Made by a program: the position numbers and the translations under genes
Notes under the pieces: model-generated
What the model saw: only the letters and a program-made list of their open reading frames with translations
Databases searched by the model: none
What the model was told of the DNA's origin: nothing
Shown here: positions 10,836 to 21,745 of the stretch, in pieces
How the letters are laid out: every line of letters begins with the position of its first letter
How positions within the stretch are numbered: position 1 is the first letter of the stretch
Assembly (NCBI GenBank): GCA_030737875.1
Contig: CM060915.1
Coordinates: 629,054,786-629,118,785 of the forward strand
DNA: 64,000 bases
Direction: 5' to 3'
Source: Allium sativum
Taxonomy: Eukaryota; Streptophyta; Magnoliopsida; Asparagales; Amaryllidaceae

Positions 10836-13800
10836 TGTAACAACCCGTATTTTCAATAACCTGTTATAACGTAAATCGAGGCAGAATTTAATTTATAAAT
10901 CTGAATCAAGGGAAACGGGCTATGCCATTGCGTTCGTCTCGGAAAAATACGCGAAATAGAGTCCGAGTTTTCGAAAATCGGAGTCCGTATGACCCGATTA
11001 AGGCCCAACGAAGTTTTCAGAAAATTTCAAGTTCAAAACAGATTTGAATTTCAAGTTCAAATTTTGGATTTCGGGCCTGGAAGGCTAGGCGGGAAATTTC
11101 CCGCCAAGCCAACCAAGTCGACAGGCCTGTCGACTTGGGAGTCGACTTGGTTGGACCCAAGTCGACAGCCCTGTCGACTTGGCTGTCGACTTGGTTCAGC
11201 CGGGCAGTTTTGCCTGGTGCACCATTTTGGGTTTTGGTTAGGTTTTGGGGCCAGATTCGGTTTTAAGGGCTGAGATTGGAATTAGGGTTTAATCCTAAGG
11301 TTGAAACTAATCCTAATCTCTATAAATAAGCCCCTAACCTAACCCTAAATCATCATTATTCATTCAAGTAACTAAACTATGGCAAAATCATTCCTCTCAT
11401 GGCCTCCACTCTCTTCATAAAATTCCTAAGTTATTTCTATGAGAGATTTTCCATGCATACAAGTGTTTTCAAGCTTGTATGAGTGTCATTAGCTTGCATT
11501 CAAGTCAAGTTTCCATATTTACATCATAAAGCAAGGGTTTTGATCATTTTTGCTCAAGGGTTTTTCTATTGGAGCTTGCATTTTGGGTTTATTTGATTGC
11601 ATAAGGGCTTTGTCTCAATCTATATATATTTTTGTGTCTTCATAAGCATTGTAAGCCCTTTTCTACTTTCATATTTAAACTCTAAAGTTAAATGAATGAT
11701 GCAAGTTTGGTTGATCATTATGATATGCAAGTTTGCCATGATATGCAAGTTTACCATGTCATGTTATGCAAGTTTGATATGTTATGATATGCAAGTTTAT
11801 CATGTTATGTTATGCAAGTATGCCATGTTATGATATGCAAGTTTACCATGTTATGCTATGCAAGTTTGCCATGTTATGATATGCAAGTTTATCATGTTAT
11901 GTTATGCAAGTTTGTCATGTTATGATATGCAAGTTTATCATGTTATGTTATGCAAGTTTGATATGCAAGTTTGTCATATGATATGCAAGTTATGTTATGC
12001 AAGTTTGGGTTGATCATTTTGTTCATGTTATCATGTTATGCAAGCTTACCTTGAGTATATGAACATAAAGCTTCAAGCTTTATGCTAAAGGTTGCATTTT
12101 GGCAACATGTAAGTTATCATATCTCTTATGATAACTTGTTTGTGAGGCTAAATGCGAACTTATGGCCATTTCTACATGTCATTTATCACCATGTATCACC
12201 AATATGCTAAGTTTGGTTTTATGCATGTTTTTTAGGCCTAAAAATGTAATATGCAAGTATATGAACATATGTACATTTCATATGCCACCATGTTAAACTT
12301 GTGGCTTCAACACCTTTATGTCATGATTATGCCAAGTTCCCTCTTTCTATCCTTTATGCGCTATTGCGATATGTAAGCGATGGGATTGCGTTTGGGGTTG
12401 GGTAAACTTAAAAGACATAAAAACATAAGATTGGGAATTTACCTATTAAGTTAGGTCTACCCATTGGGAATTTACCTATTAAGTTAGGTCTACCCAAATT
12501 CTTGAAAACTTGTAATATGTTTTGGAAACATGATGGACATGACACTTAGAAAATATAAGTGTGACCAACTCGAGGTTGGGTTGAGTTTGTAGCGTAAAAC
12601 TACCCGGAACCGACCGGCTTAACTAGTTGCTACAAACAATAGGACCCAATGTGAGAAGTTGGTCATGTTGTACCTTGAGCCCGAGGTTAGACCAAGTTGT
12701 GGTGTAAAGCTACCCGGACCCGCCCGGCTTAACTAGTAACCACAACAAGGTCTAATGTGAGAGGTTAAGGCACATTAAATTAATTAATGCCTCATGATTA
12801 GGGTTAAGTCATGGTCCACTTAATACTTAACCAATTTGGGCTTGGTAGATTAATCAGGGTTAAGTCATGAACTCATCGTTACACTTAACCAAGTTAATCC
12901 ATGATTGGTAAAAGTGGTTAAACCGTACTTAACCCACTAGAAAATCCTAGCAATGGGGGTCCACTCCAGCAGTAATCCCAAGTTTGTATCATTAAGACCC
13001 TAGGGACTAGGCTAGGGTGGGGGCACGATTACTGGACTTGAGGTAAGTGACCAAAAACGACGGCAGAGTGGTACGCCGATGTAGTTCCGGACGGACTATG
13101 GTCGTGCACGTAGTCCGTATTTGGAGAAGTCAAGCATGGGTACCAGTAGATCGAGACTGTGCACTTATGTTTATGGTGTCCAGGGGTTGACACCCTAGGG
13201 CTTGATACACCCGACGGGAGACCCGGCACAGTCTGACTACAATTATGTTTGGGCCGTATTGACACCAACACGTGACGAGTTAGGCTTATAGGGAGCCGAT
13301 CGACTAGACCGTTTGGTTGGACCTCGTATTAGGGTCACTTCATGTTATTGGACCTCGTATTAGGGTCACTTCATGTTATTGGACCTCGTATTAGGGTCAC
13401 TTCATGTTATTGGACCTCGTATTAGGGTCACTTCATGTTATTGGACCTCGTATTAAGGTCACTTCATGTTATTGGACCTCGTATTAGGGTCACTTCATGT
13501 TATTGGACCTCGTATTAGGGTCACTTCATGTTATTGGGCCAAAGCTTGGGCCAAGGGATCAATACTTGTTTATTCAAGTCATGTTAGCTTGCTAGTACAC
13601 CTGTGGTGCAAAAACCTTAAACCTGATTATGCGATGACACCTTTATCTACCTTGTTGGTTAATCATCATGCTAGTATGTTGTTATCCTTATGTTCATCCC
13701 TGCTTCTCATGCCAGTTAACTTTATCAGTTTACATTGATTGTAGTAGGGCTTACTCAGTCTTTTTGACTGACCTGTTTTTCTTTCGCCTCTTTTCTTCCG

Positions 13801-14196
13801 TTCCCCCCCCCCCCAGGTTCTCAGGGTGGGAATATTGGAGCTTAGCTTGGACTTCTGATCGCTTGCTTGTGGGATTTTAGCTCATGTACGGTCTTGACAT
13901 GAAGCTAGCTATGGTTATCACTTATTTTGGGGATAGTACTTATGTATTTCAGTTTATCAGTGATGTTGTTTTTATCTAGACTTGTGTATTTGGAAAGTTG
14001 ACATTATGTGTACCAGACTTGTTTTGAAATAGTTTGAAATCTTCCGCTGTTTTACTTATCTTATTCACTATGTTTACATATATACATATGTTCTTGTTCT
14101 GCCTTGATATATCATGATGCATGTTTACCTGATTCAAACGCCCCTCCAAAGTCAGAGTGCTTGCAAGAGCCACCCTGGCGAATGCAGGGTGTTACA
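10836..14196 (+). repeat. Element 1 3' LTR (3.36 kb)
   Basis: Partner of 3447-6778, with all internal landmarks repeated: GTCGAC cluster 11117-11190, TATA-like box 11321-11328, ATGCAAGTTT array 11698-12008, 31-bp array in seven copies at 13317-13533, and a 12-base C-run near 13803 (14 in the 5' LTR). Ends GGTGTTACA at 14196. Confidence 0.92.
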
Positions 14197-16196
14197 ATCT
14201 GGATATGTGGAGATGCCTGATTTTGCTCCTTTGAACGAATCCACACATGATTTGATTTCGAATTGTTGCCTTTATTCACTTGAGTACTGAATGATTTACA
14301 GAAAGAAATCAAACCTATTTATGCCCAAACAATATGATTTCTTTCCAAATATTACTCCTCTGATTTTTCCTGAAAATAAAACAATGCCTTGCACATTTAA
14401 GCTGATGATATACATTTATGACCTTGGTTTGCTCCATTAACTATTGCCACAAATGAAATTGCTTTCCCATTTTAAATATAATTTAAAACTAGGAATCATT
14501 GGAATATGTCCACTGTGATTTCATGAAACCATTTAGGAGTTGCCAGAAATGTTCTTGTGTGATTTTGGAAAACATAAATGGTTTATTTTTCTGGAAACCA
14601 TTTAATTGCTGTAAAACATTTCTTGCCACAAAAAATTCTTGAATGAAAACTGGAAACAAATACTGCCTATCATGTGTATATTAACTCCATCATTTTCCTG
14701 TTCTTTTGCATGGTCAAAAAAATTGTTGCCCTGTTTGCATTACTGGAAAAGAATTAATTTCTTGCCATAAATGTGTTCATCATTTAATATGCACAAGGAT
14801 TTTTTTCTTGCATGAATTGAATGAAGAAATAAACTTGCCAACAAATATTGATAAGAAATTTGCCCACTGTAATTTCTGGAAGCTTTCTTGAATGACAATT
14901 TTATTGCTTTCCTTTTGTCATAGCATTCAAGGAATCATTTATTATTTTCTTCCTTGTCCTGAAATGCGTGATTGAAAGCACATGCTTAATATCTGAAAAT
15001 TGTTGAAATGTTTCCAAGCCATAAAAACAAACAAATAATGTTTGTAGGCATTCAAGTCTCCATGCATTTTTTTTTTTTTTGCAATAATTCAAGCATTAAA
15101 TTGTTTACATGAACCTGCCGGATTCATGCCATTTGAAAAAAAAACATATATTTCCAAAATTGTCTTCCATGCTAAATTTTGGAAATAATTTTTTTTTTCA
15201 TTACACTGTTGTCAATCTTCATATGTGTAAGACAGTATGCAAACTTGAATTTGTTTCCAATTATTCAAAATAGTGAATAATAATGGAAAAAATTTCCTTC
15301 CTTTCTTGCATGTATACAAGATTTGCACTTGTGATAAATTAGTAAATCACAAAAGGAAATTTAATTTCTTTGCCCAAAAACTATCATGCCACCTGTGAAA
15401 AATGCATTATCTTTTCATTTGTTTTAAAAAGAAACATTGAATGAAGAAGATTTTCTAAAAAATAACATTTGCATTATGTATTGCTGGAAAACTTTTGAGT
15501 GGTTTGTCATATATACCTTTGTAGTTGCCAAATTTTCACATGTTAAAAAAAATGAATTGAAACATGCCCTTTTTCGTTGTTGTACACTTGTGAACATTAC
15601 CTGCTTGTATACCTGGCTTCTTGCTTTGTTCTTTGGCATGCTGATTTGTACACTTGTGAACAGAAAAAAATGTTTTTCCTTTTTTTTTTTTGTGTGCGCC
15701 ATAATTGCAATATGAATGAATGAAATGCTGTAGTGAGGCAATGACTGTATAATAGAGTGATGAGCGTTGTAGTGAGGAACAAATGTACAAAAATGAGAAA
15801 AGTTGTTCTAATATTTGTAATAAACAAATTTGATTGAAATAAAATATTATTTTATTATGTCCAAACAAATTTGCCTATCGTATTTAATTTATTTACGAGT
15901 ACAATATTATGTGAATGTATATGAAATGTGAAATATTAGTGAAGTGTACAAATAGTGGAGTTGTAAAACTGTACTGTTTGAAAATTGAAATAAAATATTA
16001 TATTTAAACAAAATACTATGTAAATATCTGAATGTCTGTACAGTTGTATTTTATTTGAATATAAATATTATATTCTTGTCTGTGATGATATATGAAAACA
16101 GTACAGTAACAAACACATTTAAAATAATAAATATTTGGTTGTTATCATCAAACAAAAAATCATATAATTGTGTATACAACACCGTTATATACAACA
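14197..16196 (-). mobile_element. Copia 5' LTR, distal portion
   Basis: Resumes after element 1 and ends ATATACAACA, the inverted match of TGTTG at 2589. It is AT-rich with poly-A/T runs and no coding frame. Overlapping 60-110 codon frames at 14700-15870 are low-complexity and unrelated to known proteins. On the element strand this would be U3. Confidence 0.7.
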
Positions 16197-17426
16197 AAAA
16201 TGTATAATGATATCAAGCGCACATTCTGTTGGAAGGCGATGAAAAGAGATATTTCAATATATGTTAGCAGATGCTCCACTTGTCAGCTAGTTAAGAGTGA
16301 TCAGCAGAAATTGGCTGGATTATTACAACCCTTAGAAATTCCAGGATGGAAGTGGGAGCAAATCTCGATGGACTTCATTGATGGTTTGCCTCGAACTAAG
16401 AAAGGAAACGACAGTATATGGGTAATCGTAGATCGCTTCACGAAGACTGCCCATTTCATACCTGTCCGATCCAACAGAACGGCTCAAAGTTTAGCACAGA
16501 TTTACTTCAAAGAAATAGTTAAACTACATGGGGTGCCGCTCAATATAGTCAGTGATAGAGATCCCCTGTTTACTAGCAAATTCTGGGAAGCATTCCAGAC
16601 AGAATTGGGAACCAAATTGAATTTAAGCACCGCTTATCACCCACAGACAGACGGCCAAACTGAGCGGGTGAATAGAATTCTAGAAGATTTACTACGGGCT
16701 TGCGTTATTGATTTTGGAGGCTCATGGGAAGATCACTTACATTTAGCCGAATTCTCTTACAACAACAGCTATCAAGCAAGTCTGGGAATGTCTCCATTTG
16801 AAGCATTATACGGTAGACCGTGCAGATCTCCCGCATGTTGGGTAGAACCTGGCAACAGACTTGTGTTAGGGCCCGATATGATTCGAGAAGCATCGGATAA
16901 AGTCGATTTCATTAAGAAGCGATTGAAAACCGCACAAAGCCGACAGAAAAGTTATGCTGATGCTAGAAGAAGAGATTTATCATTTGCCGTTGGCGATTAT
17001 GTTTATCTAAGAGTTTCTCCAATGCGGGGAGTAATCAGATTTGGCAAGACTGGGAAGTTGGCACCGAGATTTATTGGTCTCTTTCCTATACTTGAACGGA
17101 TTGGAACTCTTGCATATAGGGTTTCATTACCTGATTGGTTGCCTGGTGTACATGATGTGTTCCACGTGTCTCAACTCAGAAAACATGTCCATGATCCAGA
17201 TCTTGTTGTGGAAGAAGCAGCGCAACAGGATATAGACATAACTCCAGAATTAGCGCTAAGAAGAGAGCCATTAAAAATTGTTGGCAAAGAAACTAGAGAG
17301 CTAAGGAGCAAAAAGATTCATTTAGTCAAAGTGCAGTGGAGTAGTGATCCTAGAGACTGTACTTGGAAGACTAAAGAAAGCATTAAACAAGCCTACCCCA
17401 AATGCAGAGTGGACATCTCTGACTAA
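16197..17426 (+). pseudogene. pol: Element 2 integrase with chromodomain-like tail, 5'-truncated by copia insertion
   Basis: Open for about 408 codons with no stop. An in-frame ATG at 16170 lies in the copia LTR, so residues 1-9 of the apparent 418-codon frame are LTR-derived. Numbered from that ATG: the His pair of the zinc-binding domain is lost, Cys35 and Cys38 remain; the catalytic triad is Asp68 (SMDFIDG), Asp129 (VSDRDP) and Glu165 (TERVN), with the D-35-E spacing; a C-terminal domain with GVHDVFHVSQLRKHV follows; the tail LVKVQWSSDPRDCTW resembles a chromodomain core. Closest relative in the window is the integrase of element D. The enzyme would join element DNA to chromosomes, but the upstream pol is separated by the copia insertion, so this is a remnant, although unusually free of stops. 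Confidence 0.85.
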
Positions 17427-17527
17427 CTCCGGTGCAAGGTACCTTTACAATACTTTGCATTTACATTTTATTTCCTACTTAGCTGTTATTTCCTTTTCGA
17501 GGACGAAAAGTTTTAAGTGGGGGAGAT
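17427..17527 (+). promoter_or_regulatory. Element 2 3' end with hairpin and polypurine tract
   Basis: Short non-coding spacer after the integrase stop. CTTTTCGAGGACGAAAAG (17493-17510) forms the family hairpin with an AGGA loop. AAGTGGGGGAGAT (about 17515-17527) is the PPT immediately before the LTR at 17528. Confidence 0.8.
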
Positions 17528-18332
17528 TGTAATAACCCGGAAAATGTGAACCAATTTAAAAATTTTAAAATTGGTTAATACCAAAGAATTTGAATAGTTG
17601 AAATAGCCTATTTCAATAAAATAAAGAATTGGGTATAGTATTGCAGTTTGAAAGTTTGAATACAAACTTGGTCTGACTGTACTGGGTGGAAAATATAACG
17701 GATTTTAGCGAAACTAAAAATATTTAAATCTGTTTATGAATACCTTTCTAACGAATCTGAAAAATCGAAGTTTCATAACGGGAATCAAAAGTTATGGCCA
17801 AATGAATTTTTAGAAAGGTCGCTATATAGCATATATAGCCCCTGAAAATTGATATTTTGCATACGACCTCAGAATTCGACGAAACCACTTTGTTGGGTCC
17901 GGGATGTCAAACTATTGCTAAGTTTCAAATTTCATAATTTTTGAAGCTAGTATGTGAGCGGGGCAAAAGAAAATGTGATTGGTCAATTTCTGTTAAAATG
18001 GGTCGACCTAAAAATGGCCGTTTTTTAAACGAGCTCAGAATTCGATGAAACTGGTTTTGTTAGGACCGTATCGTCAAAACAAAGCTAGATTTATTTTTCT
18101 GGAATTTTTCGATTCAGTTTGTGGCCCTGGCAAATTGAAATGTACGTTCAAATTAAATATTGAATGTTTTATATTTTAATTTGAAAAATAACTGACTGTA
18201 ACAGTCGAATTGGCCAACGAAACATATCCCATTGTGTCCGGAATGGGGGTATTTAGCTGAGGGCGACAGTCGTTGGGTTTGATTTCGAGTTCGTTAGTAA
18301 AAACACTATTTAAAATTTCCTATAAAGCCTCG

Positions 18333-18672
18333 ACCAATAGGATTTTTCCTTTATATAAAAAAAATATCTCAAAAACCCTAGCCGCCTCAGACGAAACCGA
18401 CGATCCAGGAAGCTCCGACCTTCCCCTTCGTTTTCCGACCGCCACCGCCACCTACAGGCCGCGCCACCACGGCCACTCGAAAGCCCCTTCGCCCCTCTTC
18501 AGATCCGACCCCAACCCGACATCCACCATCACCTCCTCCGCCTGAATCGAAGCCAGGAAGTCATCGACTTCCCAGCGCCGCCGCCACCCCGATCTGCCAT
18601 CGCAACCCTTCAAACCACCAGCGCCGTGAAGCCCTCGCCGCCCCCTTCCACGTCAGCACCGCCGATCATCCC
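18333..18672 (+). promoter_or_regulatory. Candidate LTR core promoter and GC-rich block
   Basis: CCAATAGG at 18335-18342 and TATATAAA at 18352-18359 are followed by about 290 bp of C-rich, CpG-containing sequence in a strongly AT-rich LTR. Similarly placed GC-rich blocks occur in elements A (32795-33080, 40512-40797) and D (52800-53120). The 90-codon frame across it (18273-18545) is compositional. Confidence 0.5.
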
Positions 18673-19499
18673 CATACTTCACGGATTTTGCAAAAATCCC
18701 AAACCTAGTTCTGAACAAAATTTAAAGGTTCGACCTTTATTATTCTGAATTGAAAATAACACTATAAAGCGTTACAAAACTTTGAAAAATAATATCTTTT
18801 TCGTTCTTTAACGAAATTTGATGAAACAGGAGACACCGTGACCGCAAGGAGGCTCTCTACATTTTAGAAGAAGCCGCGGATTTTTCTGATCTTCCTACGA
18901 TTTTTAGCACTGCAATAACCAATGTGAGGAATCTAAACTGAATTGTGTGAATGGAATCGCGTTGTATAAATTATATAAGCGAAGTGTAAATTATATACGC
19001 ATTGTATACCTCATGTACATGTGTTGTATAAGTTATATTAGAGATGTATAAATTATACAAGCGTTGAATGAAACATATATGCTTTGAATTGTGATGAAAT
19101 GCAAGTGAATTATAATATATATATATATATACTCCCCTCGTCCACAAACCATGGACGATATTTATTGCTTGTGATTGACGTGATATTATATGGTATGACG
19201 AATGGTTGGAAATAATTGTTTGTGGTTGATATTGTGGTTGAAAAATACCTTTGTGGTTGAAAAATACCCTCTTGTGGTTGAAACAAATTAGAATAGGATT
19301 GTGGAATTGAAAATAAAACATGTTGCCTGCGTGCGAACTAGATGCATGATCCCCATTGTCAAAAACCGCGAGGTTTTAAGGTAGAGCGAGGAGCCGTACT
19401 AGGGACGGTCCCGGTTTTAACTACCCTGCCGTTATGCTGCCGAAATTTTCTGAAATATTCATGTGATAGAATAATTTTCATTCGTTGAAATAAATTACA

Positions 19500-20335
19500 T
19501 ATTTTGAAACCAATATTCATGTGTTGAGTTGCAATTCATTCGTTGAGTTGAAATTCATGTGTTGGATATTATTTGAATTTAAACAAATAGCTTTAGCGAT
19601 AAAAATCACATTTTTATATATATACAAACTATATCGAATATTCATGTGTTGAGTTGCAATTCATTCGTTGAGTTGAAATTCATGTGTTGAATATTATTTG
19701 AATTTAAACAAATAGCTTTAGCGATAAAAATCACATTTTTATATATATACAAACTATATCGAATATTCATGTGTTGAGTTGCAATTCATTCGTTGAGTTG
19801 AAATTCATGTGTTGAATATTATTTGAATTTAAACAAATAGCTTTAGCGATAAAAATCACATTTTTATATATATACAAACTATATCGAATATTCATGTGTT
19901 GAGTTGCAATTCATTCGTTGAGTTGAAATTCATGTGTTGAATATTATTTGAATTTAAACAAATAGCTTTAGCAATAAAAAATCACATTTTTATATATATA
20001 CAAACTATATCGAATATTCATGTGTTGAGTTGCAATTCATTCGTTGAGTTGAAATTCATGTGTTGAATATTATTTGAATTTAAACAAATAGCTTTAGCGA
20101 CAAAAATCACATTTATATATATATACAAACTATAGCGAATATTCATGTGTTGAGTTGCAATTCATTCGTTGAGTTGAAATTCATGTGTTGAATATTATTT
20201 GAATTTAAACAAATACCTTTAGCGATAAAAATCACATTTTTATATATATACAAACTATATAGAATATTCATGTGTTGAGTTGCAATTCGTTCGTCGAGTT
20301 GAAATTCATGTGTTGAATGTTATCGTATTTTAAAA
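19500..20335 (+). repeat. 125-bp tandem array in LTR F
   Basis: About six to seven copies of a roughly 125-bp unit containing ATTCATGTGTTGAGTTGC and CAAATAGCTTTAGCGA; unit starts are clear at 19635, 19761 and 19886. Elements A (34 bp) and D (71-72 bp) carry arrays of different units that share GATAAAAATNNNATTTTTAT-like cores. Confidence 0.85.
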
Positions 20336-20440
20336 TAAAATGAATAGACAACAAAAACTACATTTTTATTGTGAATATGAAGTGTTAAAAACATTCACGT
20401 GTTGAATAAATATTTTTGACGATAAAAAATATTTCTTTTA

Positions 20441-21240
20441 TCATATATACGCTTTGATAAAAATACACACGTGTTGAAATAAATAATAGTTCGCTAGAAA
20501 CATTATTATTAGCTTTGTTCTGCATATATATACATGTGTTGAACAGGGAAAATGGATTAGCTGTAGAGTAAAGAAATTATTTGCGTGCCCGACAAATAGG
20601 TAAGCCTTGATGAGTTGGCTGCGCAATTTTATTTTTATATCAACTCCTGTGAATGCCATTGGATGCGGAGTGCTGGTTATTCTGTGTGAAATAATAAATA
20701 TCGCCATAGGACAGTAACAATTAATTTTGAACTACACTACATGGCATACTTCTTGACGATAGGCATACTTCATCATATTCCACATAAGCAATTGAAGCTT
20801 GTGTGACGAGGTGGAAGATTTACCATACGAGCGAGAGGCTTGTATGGCGATGACTATATACTACAGGTTGAACTGATGACTGATATGGACTATATAAAAT
20901 ATAACGATAAATCGCCAGATTAATAAAAACCCCAAACGGGTCTGGAGTTGACAATAATCACGTCTCTCTAGTTATTAGATACGGCACATGGACTATTTAT
21001 TTCCACACGGAAACGGGGTGACGAGAATTTATTCTCTGGAGTGATTATCTATACATGCTCCCCCGTAAACACCAGAATATATCACTATAAATATGTGGAT
21101 GCTTTTTAGGATTTATTGGGTACCTAACACGGCCCAATAAATTTCCAAACCCCTCCCCGTACAAAGGAGGTTATGGCGAAATTTTTCGAAATATTAAGGC
21201 GTTAGTGAAATATTTGAAATGAAAACGAAGTTGAAAATAT
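20441..21240 (+). other. Internal-type 3' sequence embedded in LTR F
   Basis: Matches, in the same orientation, the non-coding 3' internal region of element D (reverse of about 54130-54790). Shared words are GCGTGCCCGACAAATAGGTAA, the CATTGGATG..GAGTGCTGG stretch and GGAGGTTATGGCGAAATTT. In A, D and the F internal region these lie between coding region and PPT, never in the LTR. Here LTR sequence resumes at about 21250 without a PPT or LTR start. Confidence 0.65.
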
Positions 21241-21309
21241 AGAATGAACTATAGTTGAAATTATAGAATGAACTATATTTATATATATATAAATATAAAT
21301 ATAATTAAA

Positions 21310-21745
21310 AGGAATCGAAGCCGTGCAGTTCGTGTTTCGGAATCGTAATTTGAAACGATTAGTACAAGAAATCCGACCATCGGATCTTCCCGAAACCGCA
21401 ACCGCTGGGTTCGCCTTGGAAATATCTTCCCAACGGCACCAACCTTGTAAAAATCCAACGGTAGGATTGTCCGGAATGTTTAATTCAAATCTAAAGAAAA
21501 ACAGCGCCAGAATCGTTTATATTTATATATAAATATAAATATAATTAAATTAAATCGAATAACGACGCTGTAGTTCGAATTTTGAAACCGTAACTTCAAA
21601 CGACTAGTGTGGAAGATCCGACCGTCGGATTCTCACGAAACTAGAACCGTTGGGTTCGCTTTGGGAATACCTTCCCACTGATATAGACTTCGTAGAAATC
21701 CAACGGTTAGATTTTCCGATATGTGTAAAACAAATTAGGGGAAAA
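21310..21745 (+). repeat. Duplicated about 230-bp LTR module
   Basis: Two diverged copies (about 21310-21530 and 21545-21745), each with CAGTTCG, a GACC(A/G)TCGGAT box, CCG(C/T)TGGGTTCGC and ATCCAACGGT. Element D also has two copies (about 51000-51180 and 51240-51420), while A (35760-35910, 43513-43663) and the LTR at 61820-61940 have one. Confidence 0.7.

Larger units (their letters stand above)
3447..14196 (+). mobile_element. Element 1: Ty3/gypsy chromovirus-type element, long LTRs, decayed pol
   Basis: Complete by structure: 5' LTR 3447-6778, PBS at 6781, internal region 6779-10835, PPT at 10823-10835, 3' LTR 10836-14196. Termini TGTAAC...GTTACA are perfect inverted repeats. Flanks are ATCTT (3442-3446) and ATCTG (14197-14201), a 5-bp target duplication with one mismatch. 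The gag reads through but pol is frameshifted and partly deleted, and its RNase H is missing. LTRs of 3,332 and 3,361 bp differ by one 31-bp tandem unit, a C-run and scattered substitutions. Closely related to element C, which it exceeds in age by decay. Confidence 0.9.
1..16196 (-). mobile_element. Non-autonomous Ty1/copia (SIRE/Maximus-like) element, 3' part outside window
   Basis: Minus-strand element. Its 5' LTR occupies 2589-16196, split by element 1 at 3447-14196; PBS complement is at 2575-2586 and a broken gag at 1120-2550. LTR termini are TGTTG...CAACA. Without the insertion and one TSD copy the LTR is about 2.85 kb. No protease, integrase or RT follows the gag within the 1.1 kb visible, so it looks non-autonomous, though the left end is outside the window. 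It was inserted into the integrase gene of element 2: Ty3 homology resumes immediately after 16196. Lineage assignment rests on the U5-type end (CCCTAGAGGGGGTGAATAG), the initiator-Met PBS and the coiled-coil plus WVPK-type gag tail, and is inferential. Confidence 0.75.

Noticed and set aside
15424..15868. Overlapping 76-110 codon frames
   Set aside because: Low-complexity A/T-rich sequence in the copia LTR with no domain and poly-Lys/Phe runs.
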